Source: Acetobacteraceae bacterium
Lineage (GTDB): Bacteria > Pseudomonadota > Alphaproteobacteria > Acetobacterales > Acetobacteraceae
Direction: 5' to 3'
DNA length: 64,000 nt
Assembly (NCBI GenBank): GCA_947474705.1
Contig: CANJJS010000009.1
Coordinates: forward strand, 1 to 64,000
Each line of letters begins with the position of its first letter. The first letter of the stretch is position 1. The position numbers were made by a program, and so were the translations under genes. This document shows positions 28,282 through 36,794 of the stretch, piece after piece. Below the pieces are notes generated by a model. The model was not told where the DNA came from, did no database searches, and saw only the letters and a program-made list of their open reading frames with translations.

Positions 28282-29454
28282 TCAGCCCGACGCGTGCCGG
28301 CTCAAAATCAGCGACGAGTGGAAGTTCAGAATTCCTCCATTGCCGCTGACCAGCACATAATCGTTCCGTTCCACCTGGCGTTCGCCCGCGGTCCCGCGCG
28401 CCTGCACCACCGCCTCCGCCAGCGGCGTGAACGCCCACATATAGAACCCCGACAACTGCCCGCCGCCCGTGTTCGTCGGCAACGCCCCGCCCGGCCCAAG
28501 CTTCCCGTCGGCGACAAACGGCCCGCCCTCGCCCTTGGCGCAAAACCCGTAATCCTCCAACGACACCAGCACCGTGTAAGTATAACAATCGTAGAGTTGC
28601 AGCGTGCCGATATCCTTCCGCTCGATCCCCGCCATCTTGAACGCCGCGTCGCCCGCCTGCCTGGCGCCCGTCTCAACCGCCGGATGACGCGAGGAATCCA
28701 AATTGTCCCCCGGTGCCCGCTGCGCGTAGCCCAGCACATTCACCGGCGTTTGTTTCAGATCCCGCGCCCGCTCCGCCGAGGTCACGATCGTCGCCACCGC
28801 CCCATTCGACACCAGGCAACAATCGAACAACCGCAACGGCTCAGCAATATAGCGAGAATTATAATAATCGTCCATCGACATCGGCGCCTTCATCTGCGCC
28901 CATGGGCTCATCCGCGCCCATTTCCGCTGGCCCGTGGCGATCGTCCCAAGCTGTTCGGATGTCGTGCCATAAAGATGCATGTGCCGCTGGGCCGCCATCG
29001 CGTATCCCAGATTGGCGCCGAAATCCCCATAATGCGCCTTCAGACCCGCCATGCCCCCCAAGGGAAACCGGTGCGGCCCCGAATAGGACTGGCCCGCGCC
29101 CCGCGTCGGCGTCAGCGGCGCGTCCGCGTAAACCAGCGCCACCGTCGTCGCGAGGCCCTCGCGAATGGCCATGCACGCATATTGCATCATGCTGCCCATG
29201 GTCGAGCCATAAGCGTTCATCACATTGATCAACGTCAGATTTTCGAACCCGAGCATCATCTGCGCCCGAGGGTCCATATCCCCCGGAATATTCGCGTTGA
29301 TCAGAAGCCCATCGACGTCGCTCTTCTTCAACCCCGCGTCGTCCAGCGCCATCGCGATCGCATCCGCCGCGAAATCCACGGACCGCCGCCCGTAAATCTT
29401 GCCCATCTTCGTGACACCGAGCCCGACAATGGCCCCTTTCGGCTGATTCGCCAT
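28282..29454 (-). CDS. thiolase-superfamily protein, catalytic residues lost
   Basis: This 390-residue protein has the thiolase fold of the SCP2/lipid-transfer group (Ltp2/DitF-like). The usual nucleophilic Cys region reads NAYGSTMGSMM with no Cys, the NxHGG motif reads NTGGGQLSG, and the C-terminal CxG reads SGNGGIL, so the Claisen-type residues are replaced. In the related steroid side-chain enzymes such proteins act as retro-aldolases together with a DUF35 partner, and a DUF35 gene lies directly upstream. ATG at 29454 has GGGAG ahead; a TTG at 29472 overlapping the DUF35 stop is the alternative. A role in acyl-CoA side-chain cleavage is inferred. Confidence 0.87.
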   Translation of the reverse strand: MANQPKGAIVGLGVTKMGKIYGRRSVDFAADAIAMALDDAGLKKSDVDGLLINANIPGDMDPRAQMMLGFENLTLINVMNAYGSTMGSMMQYACMAIREGLATTVALVYADAPLTPTRGAGQSYSGPHRFPLGGMAGLKAHYGDFGANLGYAMAAQRHMHLYGTTSEQLGTIATGQRKWARMSPWAQMKAPMSMDDYYNSRYIAEPLRLFDCCLVSNGAVATIVTSAERARDLKQTPVNVLGYAQRAPGDNLDSSRHPAVETGARQAGDAAFKMAGIERKDIGTLQLYDCYTYTVLVSLEDYGFCAKGEGGPFVADGKLGPGGALPTNTGGGQLSGFYMWAFTPLAEAVVQARGTAGERQVERNDYVLVSGNGGILNFHSSLILSRHASG

Positions 29455-29468
29455 CTTCGTTCTCCCGC

Positions 29469-29885
29469 TCAACCCGCCACGACGCGAAACTTCGGAACGC
29501 TGACATTATCGCCAACATCCTCGAACACCGCTTCAAGTTTCATTCCGACACGCAACGCCGCGTTTTCCACGCCCACGACATTGGAAATCATCCGCACGCC
29601 TTCCTCCAGATCCACCTGAGAGACATTGTACGGCACGGCGGACGCGAAGCCCGGGTTCATCACCTGATGCATGATCGCGAAGGTGTACAGCGTCCCCCGC
29701 CCGCTGGCGGCACGCCATTCCAGCTTCGTCTCGAAACAATGCGGGCAGCGCTCGCGCACCGGGAAACTCCATTTTCCGCAGCCGGTGCAATGTTGCAGCA
29801 TCAACTTCCCACCCCGCGCGCCATCGAAAAACGGCGCGGTGATCTCGTCGGGAATGGGAATGGGTTTCGCGACAGCCTGTGACAT
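29469..29885 (-). CDS. DUF35 OB-fold/zinc-ribbon protein
   Basis: This 138-residue protein has an N-terminal rubredoxin-like zinc ribbon (CTGCGKWSFPVRERCPHC, four Cys) followed by the DUF35 OB fold (GRGTLYTFAIMHQVMNPGF). Such proteins bind acyl-CoA and assemble with degenerate thiolases. AAGGAG sits eight bases before the ATG at 29885 but only two to three before the ATG at 29891, so 29885 is preferred. It is followed by the thiolase-like gene, and the pair is an expected complex. It is divergent from peptide deformylase. Confidence 0.9.
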   Translation of the reverse strand: MSQAVAKPIPIPDEITAPFFDGARGGKLMLQHCTGCGKWSFPVRERCPHCFETKLEWRAASGRGTLYTFAIMHQVMNPGFASAVPYNVSQVDLEEGVRMISNVVGVENAALRVGMKLEAVFEDVGDNVSVPKFRVVAG

Positions 29886-30035
29886 GGACATTTCTCCTTA
29901 TGTTTCGACGCTAGCGGGCGGGCCGGAGCATGACAACCGGGACAGCGCCGCGTGCCCCCCCAACACCCCCGCGATTCGCGCTTGCCCGCCGCCCGAGGAT
30001 GGGAGACAAGCCCGGTCGGGTCTGGAGAGTTCGAT

Positions 30036-30593
30036 ATGGCCATTCTGAAAATCGCCCGCATGGGCAACCCGGTGCTGCTGCGCCAGTGCGATCCCGTGCC
30101 CGATCCCACGGCGCCGGAAATCCGGCGCCTGATCGCCGATATGATGGAAACGATGGAAGACGCGCCAGGCGTCGGCCTCGCCGCGCCGCAGGTGTTCGTG
30201 CCGCTCCGCCTGTTCGTCTTCCGCGTCCCCGGCGACCGCGCCAGCGCCGATCCCAACAGCGCGGGCGTGCCCAACACCGTCATTATCAACCCGGAGATCG
30301 AAGCCATCGGCGAGGAAACCGGCCTGAACTGGGAAGGCTGCCTCTCGATCCCGGAAATGCGCGCCGTCGTGCCCCGCGCCCTGCACATCAAATATCGCGG
30401 CGTGGACATGAACGGCGAACCGGTCGAAGGCACGGCCTCGCGCTTTCACGCCCGGGTCATGCAGCACGAATACGATCACCTCGACGGCATCCTCTACCCC
30501 ATGCGCGTCACCGATTTCCGCTACTTCGGCTTCAACCGGGAACTCGACCAGGCGGCCGAGGCCCAGCAACGCCAACAGACCGGCCAATCGTGA
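30036..30593 (+). CDS. def: peptide deformylase
   Basis: This 185-residue metalloenzyme removes the formyl group from N-terminal Met of new proteins. The three signature motifs are present: GVGLAAPQ, EGCLSIP with the Cys ligand, and QHEYDHLDG with the two His ligands and catalytic Glu. TGGAGAG precedes the ATG at 30036; the earlier start in the open frame is unsupported. It is not next to fmt here; instead COQ9 follows with a four-base overlap. Bacteria often carry a second deformylase, so this may be a paralog. Confidence 0.95.
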   Translation: MAILKIARMGNPVLLRQCDPVPDPTAPEIRRLIADMMETMEDAPGVGLAAPQVFVPLRLFVFRVPGDRASADPNSAGVPNTVIINPEIEAIGEETGLNWEGCLSIPEMRAVVPRALHIKYRGVDMNGEPVEGTASRFHARVMQHEYDHLDGILYPMRVTDFRYFGFNRELDQAAEAQQRQQTGQS

Positions 30594-31201
30594 TCGCCCC
30601 GCCGGAGCGCCTGGCCGAACGCGACGCGGCGGTGGAGGCGATGCTGGCGCATGTGCCCTTCGACGGGTGGACGCGAAAAGCCCTGCGCGCGGGCCTGGCC
30701 GACGCCGGCATGCCCGCGGATGAAGCCGAGTTGCTGTTCCCCGGCGGCGCGGCGGATATGATCGCGGTGTTCTGCGACCTGATCGACCGGCGCATGGAAG
30801 CGGCCGCCGCCAACCTGACCGAAACCCGCACCACCGCGCGGGTCCGGGCGATCGTCGCCGCCCGGCTGGACCTGACCCGCCCGCACAAGGAAGCCGTGCG
30901 GCGCGCTTTGTCGTACCTGGCGCTGCCCGGTCACACGGGCACGGCGGCGGCGATCATGGGGCGGACCGTCGATGCGATCTGGCACGCGGCGGGCGATCGC
31001 TCGGCCGATTTCAGTTGGTACACCAAGCGCGCGATCCTGACCGCCGTTTATGGCGCGGTGCTGTTGTTCTGGTTGCGCGATGGCAGCGAAGACGGGGCCG
31101 AGACCCGCGCCTTTCTGGACCGGCGCCTGCGCGATGCCGGACGGATCGGCCAAACACGCGCGCGCATCGCCGGGTTCTTCGCGCGGGCCCGGCCCGCCTG
31201 A
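30590..31201 (+). CDS. COQ9-family ubiquinone biosynthesis protein
   Basis: This 203-residue protein matches the COQ9 family: the N-terminal helices AMLAHVPFDGWTRKALRAGL resemble a TetR-like fold, and the C-terminal lipid-binding COQ9 domain includes HKEAVRRALSYLALPGHTG, the AIWHAAGDRSADFSWYTKRA core and LRDAGRIG. COQ9 binds quinone precursors and supports the hydroxylation step of ubiquinone synthesis. The start is GTG at 30590, overlapping the def stop as GTGA, which also fits the family's N-terminus. The family is typical of alphaproteobacteria and mitochondria. Confidence 0.9.
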   Translation: MIAPPERLAERDAAVEAMLAHVPFDGWTRKALRAGLADAGMPADEAELLFPGGAADMIAVFCDLIDRRMEAAAANLTETRTTARVRAIVAARLDLTRPHKEAVRRALSYLALPGHTGTAAAIMGRTVDAIWHAAGDRSADFSWYTKRAILTAVYGAVLLFWLRDGSEDGAETRAFLDRRLRDAGRIGQTRARIAGFFARARPA

Positions 31202-31267
31202 CGGACCGCCACCTGTAACGAGATTGTCGGTTTCAGGCCTGTAAACATGGCCGGCAGGAGGCCGGTC

Positions 31268-31606
31268 ATGCGATCTTTCGGGTTTATTGTCGAGAAAATG
31301 GGGGTTTTCCACGAAACCCGGGTGCCGGACACACGCCTCTCGCGCGCCAACCCGCCAGACGCCTTGTTGCTCGACGAGGCCGTGAAGTCCGCTTTCGATC
31401 TGGCCTGCCTCAACGGCGACCTGGAAACAGCGGCCGATCTGCTGGAGGTCCTGATCCGGCGCGAAGCCCGCGCCGCGAAAGACGCGCGAACGGCGCGCCC
31501 GGACGGCGGCACGCTGCTGCCGCGCATGCGGGCGGAGCTGGACCGCCGCCACATCATGCGCGGGACGCGGCCGCCAGAGGGATTGTGGCGCACCGCGCCC
31601 GATTGA
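31268..31606 (+). CDS. small conserved-looking hypothetical protein
   Basis: This 112-residue protein has a helical centre (LDEAVKSAFDLACLNGDLETAADLLEVLIRREARAA) that looks like a tetratricopeptide-like or helical pair, and a charged C-terminus. AGGAGG lies seven bases before the ATG at 31268, which supports this start over the ATG at 31247. No family is recognised. It stands alone downstream of COQ9. Confidence 0.65.
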   Translation: MRSFGFIVEKMGVFHETRVPDTRLSRANPPDALLLDEAVKSAFDLACLNGDLETAADLLEVLIRREARAAKDARTARPDGGTLLPRMRAELDRRHIMRGTRPPEGLWRTAPD

Positions 31607-31697
31607 GATGGCCCAAATCGGCGCGCGTTTATTGGCTCTCCGATTGAAGCACGCGGCCAGTTACGGAAGGTGACCGAACCCGAAGGAAAACCGCGTC

Positions 31698-32420
31698 ATG
31701 TCCGGTTCTTACCCCATCTCGAAGCGCAACAAGGTCGTGCGCCGCCACGAACGCGGACATTACGACCATGCGTCCGTGCATGCGATCCTGGATGGCGCCT
31801 TACTGGCCAATATCGCTTACGTCGTGGACGGACAGCCTTTTTGCACACCGACCGCGTTCTGGCGCGACGGCGAGCATCTGTACTGGCACGGCTCCTCCGC
31901 CAGCCGGATGGTTCGGTTTCAGGCGCCGGGCGTCCCGGTCTGCGTGACGGTGACCCATCTGGACGCGCTGGTGCTGGCGCGTTCGGCGTTTCATCACTCG
32001 GTCAATTACCGCTCGGTCATGGCATTCGGCACCGCGCGGATTTTGGACGGGCGTGAGGAAAAGCGCCGGGCGATCGATGGGTTCGTCGACCGGTTCTATC
32101 CCGGCCGGTCCGCGTTGCTACGGCCGGTCAACAGCCAGGAGTTCAAGGCGACGACGTTCATCGGGATGGAGATCGAGCAGGCCTCGGCGAAGATCCGCGA
32201 GACCCATGTTGGGGACGACGAAGAAGATTACGCCTTGCCGATCTGGGCCGCGCGCTATCCGGTGCGCCAGATCGTCGGGGCGGCGGAACCCTGCCCGCGG
32301 CAACATCCGGACGCCCGCCAGCCACCGCCAGGAATGGCGCCGTACCGGGAAGGACGCGCGCTGGACGAGGTCCTGACGGAGGCGTTCCGGGCCACGGCGC
32401 CACCGCGCGCGGAAGAGTAA
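31698..32420 (+). CDS. pyridoxamine 5'-phosphate oxidase-family flavin-binding protein
   Basis: This 240-residue protein resembles the NimA/PPOX split-barrel group that binds FMN or F420-like flavins: RNKVVRRHERGHYDHASVHAIL opens the domain, followed by AYVVDGQPFCTPTAFWRDGEHLYWHGS and the conserved NYRSVMAFGTARI. Members reduce nitroimidazoles or serve other redox roles; the substrate is unknown. No signal peptide. It stands alone. Confidence 0.85.
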   Translation: MSGSYPISKRNKVVRRHERGHYDHASVHAILDGALLANIAYVVDGQPFCTPTAFWRDGEHLYWHGSSASRMVRFQAPGVPVCVTVTHLDALVLARSAFHHSVNYRSVMAFGTARILDGREEKRRAIDGFVDRFYPGRSALLRPVNSQEFKATTFIGMEIEQASAKIRETHVGDDEEDYALPIWAARYPVRQIVGAAEPCPRQHPDARQPPPGMAPYREGRALDEVLTEAFRATAPPRAEE

Positions 32421-32719
32421 GCACAGGGGCTTTCCGTCCGCCCAAATCGCCAGGTCTCATGTCAGGTCTTGGCGAATAACCGCGTATTTCAGGTTGGGTC
32501 TGGGACGTTTCGTTGGATACCGCCCGCCACGACGGTTTGAAAGCCGCGCGTCCCAAAGCGGCAAGCATTTGCGGCCGTGTCCAGGCATGTGTAGGATCGC
32601 CGCCAACGTGAAAAAATAACGCGGCCCTCGAAGCGTGGGCAATCCTCTGGACCATCTTGCCTGGCTTACTCCAGGGTTCCCTCGCCGGCCGGACCGCTCA
32701 CGGCAGGGGGAAATGACTC
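32421..32719. other. 299-base intergenic spacer
   Basis: The stretch between the PPOX-family gene and the orphan binding-protein gene shows no convincing reading frame, tRNA or hairpin. Its end contains GGGG at 32707-32710 ahead of the ATG at 32720, probably the ribosome site of the binding protein. The promoter of that gene must lie here but no clear -35/-10 pair is visible. Confidence 0.5.
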
Positions 32720-34261
32720 ATGAGCCTTTGGAGAAGCATTGTCTTAACAGCGTTCCTGTCCTTCGCCCTTTCGCCCGGCGGCGCGGGGGACGCGATGGCG
32801 CAGACCAAACCGGCGGGCGAAATGCGATGGGCGCTGTATGTCACCATCGCGCCGGCCTGGCTGGATCCCGGCGAGGTCATACCGGGAACGATCACCCCGT
32901 TTTGGATCCTTTACGCACTGCATGACGCGATGGTGAAGCCGATGCCCGGCAACCCCATGGCGCCAAGCCTCGCGGAATCCTGGACGGAAAGCGCGGATCA
33001 CCTGACTTATGAGTTCACCCTGCGAAAAGGCCTGAAATTTCACAACGGCGACGCCTTCACCGCCGAAGACGTGGCGTACAGCTTCCAGCGCTCCAAGGCG
33101 AGCCTGATGCACGAACAGGTAAAGCAGGTGGAAGTCGTCGATCCCACCCGCATCCGCTTTCACCTGCACCGGCCCTGGCCCGACTTCATGACCACTTATG
33201 GCACGCTCGCCACCGCCACGAGCTGGATCGTCCCGAAGGCCTACACGGAAAAGGCCGGACCGGCCGGCTTCAAGCGCCATCCGATCGGCCTCGGACCCTA
33301 CAGGTTCGTGGAAAACAATCCCGGCGTCGAACTGGTCCTGGAAGCGTTCGAGGGCTATTGGCGCAAAGTCCCATCGGTCAAACGCATGGTGTTGAAAAGC
33401 ATCCCGGAGGCGTCCACCCGCATGGCGATGCTGAGCCGGGGCGAGGTGGACGTCGCCTATCTGCTCGATGCCTCGCTGGCGAAAGGGCTGAAAAACGATC
33501 CGAAGCTGAAACTCGCCTTCTCCGGCGGGATCGCGACCTATATCGTCGATTTCTTCGACATGTGGGACCCGAAATCCCCTTGGTCCGACCCACGCGTGCG
33601 CAAAGCGGTCAGCCTCGCGATCAACCGCCAGGAAATCAGCGAGGCCGAAACACTCGGTGCTTCCCCGCCCGCCGGCAATTTCGTGCCAAAAAACTTCCTT
33701 TTCGCCTTGCCGATGGAACCGGATCCCTACGACCCCGCCAAAGCGCGACAATTGCTCGCCGAAGCGGGCTACCCCAACGGCTTCGACGGCGGCGACATCA
33801 TCCCGACACCGCCCTACACCAGCGCGGCCGAGGCCGTGGCCAATTACCTCGCCGCCGTCGGCATCAAACTCCGCGTCCGCACCATGGAGCGCGCCGCGTT
33901 CACAACCGCTCTCGGCGCGAAAAAACTGAAAGGTCTCTGCGTCTGCTCCTATTCGGTTTATGGCAACGCCTCGACCCGCCTGTCCCAGATCGTGCCCAGC
34001 AGCGGTCCCTTCGCGTACGGCGGCTTTCCCGATGTCGACGATATGTTCAGACTTCAGAACGAGGAAACCGACATCGTCAAACGCACCGCGCAACTGCACA
34101 ACCTGCAGCGCGTGCTGCACGAACGGACCCGCTTCGTGCCGATTTTCGATTACATCTGGCCCAGTGGGATCGGGCCTCGCGTGGACAATCCCCAGTTAAT
34201 GTCCATCGATCCCTACCCTTGGGCCGCGCCGATGGAAGACGTGACGCTGAAGGCCCCGTAA
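32720..34261 (+). CDS. orphan peptide-type ABC transporter substrate-binding protein
   Basis: This 513-residue SBP_bac_5 protein has a signal peptide ending AMAQ before TKPAGEM. The domain includes SLAESWTESADHLTYEFTLRKGLKFHNG, the FEGYWRKVPSV region and YDPAKARQLLAEAGYPNGFDG. No permease or ATPase gene is adjacent, so it must deliver ligand to a remote importer. It precedes the selenoprotein gene by 239 bases in the same direction, so the ligand could be related to that enzyme's substrate, which is inference. It is clearly distinct from the four tandem paralogs. Confidence 0.92.
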   Translation: MSLWRSIVLTAFLSFALSPGGAGDAMAQTKPAGEMRWALYVTIAPAWLDPGEVIPGTITPFWILYALHDAMVKPMPGNPMAPSLAESWTESADHLTYEFTLRKGLKFHNGDAFTAEDVAYSFQRSKASLMHEQVKQVEVVDPTRIRFHLHRPWPDFMTTYGTLATATSWIVPKAYTEKAGPAGFKRHPIGLGPYRFVENNPGVELVLEAFEGYWRKVPSVKRMVLKSIPEASTRMAMLSRGEVDVAYLLDASLAKGLKNDPKLKLAFSGGIATYIVDFFDMWDPKSPWSDPRVRKAVSLAINRQEISEAETLGASPPAGNFVPKNFLFALPMEPDPYDPAKARQLLAEAGYPNGFDGGDIIPTPPYTSAAEAVANYLAAVGIKLRVRTMERAAFTTALGAKKLKGLCVCSYSVYGNASTRLSQIVPSSGPFAYGGFPDVDDMFRLQNEETDIVKRTAQLHNLQRVLHERTRFVPIFDYIWPSGIGPRVDNPQLMSIDPYPWAAPMEDVTLKAP

Positions 34262-34500
34262 CGGAAACGCCAGGGGACGAAAGTCAAAGTTCTGAAAGGA
34301 TGAGATTGCCGGCCGCGCGAGACCCTCGGACCAAAGACAAAAAGTCCAGGGTTTCCGCCCCAAACGCCGCGAGGCGCTCTGCCCCGTCGAATCCCACCCG
34401 AACGGAGCCCCATGCCCCCGGCGTGACGCCCGGCGCTGAATCGGATAACGTCGCCTCATCGTCCCCCGTGGGACGCTCACATCGTTCGGAGGCACGCGTC

Positions 34501-35436
34501 ATGGCGGACCGCATGGACGATCTGGAATTCGCCGTCGAACACGACGTGCCGATTCCGTATCGTCATCGCATCAGCACGTATTACCAGACCCTCGGTTACG
34601 GGAAGCCTTACCGTTGGGCGCAATACTCTCATGTTCCGTTCACGCCGCTGAAAAAGCCGCTGTCGGAGAGCCAGGTGACCCTGATCACCACGGCCGCCCC
34701 ATACCAGCCGGACAAAGGCGACCAGGGACCGGGCGCGCCCTATAACGCCGCCGCGAAGTTTTACCGGGTCTACACGGACAGCATCGAGGGCGAGCCCGAC
34801 GTCCGCATCTCCCACATCGGCATCGACCGCAAACACACCGCGGCGACCGATATCAACACCTGGTTTCCGCTGAAACAGCTCAAGCGGCTGGCGGCGGAAG
34901 GCCGGATCGGGGCGTTGGCGTCCGAATTCATCGGTGCGCCGACCAACCGCAGCCAAAAGGTCACCATCGAGCAGGACGCGGTGGAAATCCTCGCGACCCT
35001 GCGCGCCCAAGGGTCCGACGTCGCGATTCTCGCGGCCAATTGACCCGTGTGTCATCAGACCGTGAGTCTGATCGCACGGCATCTTGAGGCCAACGGAATC
35101 CCGACCGTCATCATGGGTTGCGCGAAGGACCTGGTGGAATTCTGCGGCGCGCCGCGGTTCCTGTTCTCGGATTTCCCACTGGGAAACCCAGGCGGGCGGC
35201 CGCACGACGTCGACTCGCAGGCATTCACCATGGAACTGGCGTTGAAAGTGCTGGAGTCCGCGATCGGCCCCCGCACGACCGTGCAAAACCCGTTGCCGTG
35301 GACCGGCGACCCCGGCTGGAAGCTGGATTTCTCCAACATCGAACAACTCTCGGCCGAGGAAATCGCCCGGCGCCGCGCCGAGTTCGATGCCAACAAGGAA
35401 ATCGCCAAACAGCAACGCGTCAAAACCGCCGAGTGA
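34501..35436 (+). CDS. selenoprotein, glycine/betaine/proline reductase component B family (in-frame UGA)
   Basis: This is a 311-residue protein read through an in-frame TGA at 35041-35043 as selenocysteine, residue 181. Both halves lie in the same frame and together match the GrdB/PrdB family: the upstream half has DVRISHIGIDRKHTAATDIN, and downstream of U181 come PVC (Cys184, a UxxC redox pair), then IPTVIMGC and FSDFPLGNPGG. In these enzymes the Sec sits at this position and takes part in reductive cleavage. A perfect stem-loop lies 17 bases after the UGA. GGAGG precedes the ATG at 34501. A class III CoA transferase follows. A nonsense-mutated pseudogene is the alternative, but no decay is seen on either side. 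The partner GrdA/E or PrdA genes are absent, so the function is probably not Stickland reduction. Confidence 0.85.
35044..35080 (+). promoter_or_regulatory. bacterial SECIS element
   Basis: Directly after the UGA, CCGTG (35045-35049) pairs with CACGG (35075-35079), and ATCAGAC (35054-35060) pairs perfectly with GTCTGAT (35066-35072). The apical loop is CGTGA (35061-35065), with a G in its second position. The distance of 17 bases from UGA to loop, the short loop and the G fit the known bacterial SECIS rule for SelB binding. Confidence 0.82.
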
Positions 35437-35494
35437 TACACCAGACCGGGACGAACCACCGTCCCGGTCCCATTTTCGAAGATTGCGAGGAAAC

Positions 35495-36697
35495 GTGAGC
35501 GGAAAACTTCCCTTGGCCGGTATACGCGTGCTCGATATCGGCACGCTCATCGCCGGTCCTTTCGGCGCCACCATGCTGGGCGATTTCGGCGCCGAAATCA
35601 TCAAGGTCGAACAACCCGGCATCGGCGACGCCCTGCGCGGCACGCCGAAGGACGGCAAGGCCTCGCGGTCCGGCAACTGGCTGGTGGAGGGACGCAACAA
35701 AAAATCCGTCACGCTCAACCTTCGCGTGAAACAAGGTCAGGACATTCTGCGGGAACTGGTGCGCACCGCCGACGTCGTGATCGAAAACTTCACCCCCGGC
35801 ACACTCGAAAAATGGAACCTTGGCTGGGACGACCTGCGCAAGGTGAATCCGCGCCTGATCATGGTGCGCGTCTCCGGCTACGGCCAGGTCGGCCCCTATT
35901 CGAAACGGTCCGGCTACGACCGCATCGCGCTCGGGTTCTCCGGATACATGTATCCCACCGGCTTCCCCGACCGCTTCCCGGTCCGGCCCGCCTTCCCCAC
36001 CGCCGACTACAACACCGGCACCTTCGCGGCGCTGTCCGCCATGTTCGCCCTCTACGAACGCGACGCCAAGGGCGGCGAGGGCCAAATGATCGACCTCGCC
36101 CTCTACGAAGCCCCTTTCCGCATCACCGCGGATATGATGACCAAACACGCCCAGACCGGCGAAATTCGCGAGCGCATCGGCAACCGCAACCCCACCTTCT
36201 CCCCGGCCGGCACCTTTCAGACCCGGGACGGACGCTACGTCCAGATCGCGGCGGGCGGCGATAACGTCTGGCAACGCCTCGCCGAGGCCATCGACATGGC
36301 CCCCCTCGCCACCGACCCGCGCTACGCCAAAAGCCGCGAACGCATCGCCCGCGCCGACGAACTGGAAGCGCTCCTCGCCGGCTGGATTTCGGAACACGAC
36401 TTCGCGGACATCGAAGCCCGCCTGGAAAAAGCCAACGTCCCCTTCGGCGGCATCTACACCGCCGCCGACATCGCCACCGACCCGCATTTCGCCGCCCGCG
36501 AAAACATCGCCGTGATCCCAGACGAGGAAGAAGGCCCGGTCACCATGCCCAACGTCGTGCCCAAACTCCGCGGCACGCCAGGACGCATCGCCCATGCCGG
36601 CCCTCCCCTTGGCAAGCACAACCAGGAAATCTACGTCGCGCTGCTGGGCAAGACCGAGGCGGAACTGGCCGCGCTCAAAGACGCCGGCGTCATCTGA
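35495..36697 (+). CDS. class III (CaiB/BaiF) CoA transferase
   Basis: This 400-residue enzyme moves CoA between organic acids. The N-terminal PLAGIRVLDIGTLIAGPFGA and LGDFGAEIIKVE, the conserved TPGTLEKWNLGWDDL, and the C-terminal PRLRGTPGRIAHAGPPLGKH region are all typical. The conserved Asp of the family's active site lies in MIDLALYEAP. The start is GTG at 35495 with GAGG ahead. It lies 58 bases downstream of the selenoprotein gene, so the two may share a message and a substrate chain. Confidence 0.92.
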   Translation: MSGKLPLAGIRVLDIGTLIAGPFGATMLGDFGAEIIKVEQPGIGDALRGTPKDGKASRSGNWLVEGRNKKSVTLNLRVKQGQDILRELVRTADVVIENFTPGTLEKWNLGWDDLRKVNPRLIMVRVSGYGQVGPYSKRSGYDRIALGFSGYMYPTGFPDRFPVRPAFPTADYNTGTFAALSAMFALYERDAKGGEGQMIDLALYEAPFRITADMMTKHAQTGEIRERIGNRNPTFSPAGTFQTRDGRYVQIAAGGDNVWQRLAEAIDMAPLATDPRYAKSRERIARADELEALLAGWISEHDFADIEARLEKANVPFGGIYTAADIATDPHFAARENIAVIPDEEEGPVTMPNVVPKLRGTPGRIAHAGPPLGKHNQEIYVALLGKTEAELAALKDAGVI

Positions 36698-36753
36698 CGG
36701 GCACGGCGCCCGGCCGGGAAGAAAATACCACGGCGCTTTCCGCCGGGCGCACC

Positions 36754-36759
36754 TATATA
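36754..36759 (+). promoter_or_regulatory. possible -10 element for pmbA
   Basis: TATATA at 36754-36759 in the short spacer ahead of pmbA is a fair -10 box in otherwise GC-rich DNA. No good -35 is visible, so this is only a suggestion. Confidence 0.25.
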
Positions 36760-36794
36760 AAGGCAACCATAGCGCCCGCGGGAGACCTGAACGC

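Noticed and set aside
34501-35043. Pseudogene made by a nonsense mutation
   Set aside because: Both halves are intact and family-like, the TGA is at the family's Sec position, UxxC is kept and a SECIS hairpin follows.
35047-35436. A separate 129-residue gene starting after the TGA
   Set aside because: Its start (GTG) has no ribosome site and its sequence is the direct continuation of the GrdB-like family fold from the upstream frame, so selenocysteine read-through explains it better.
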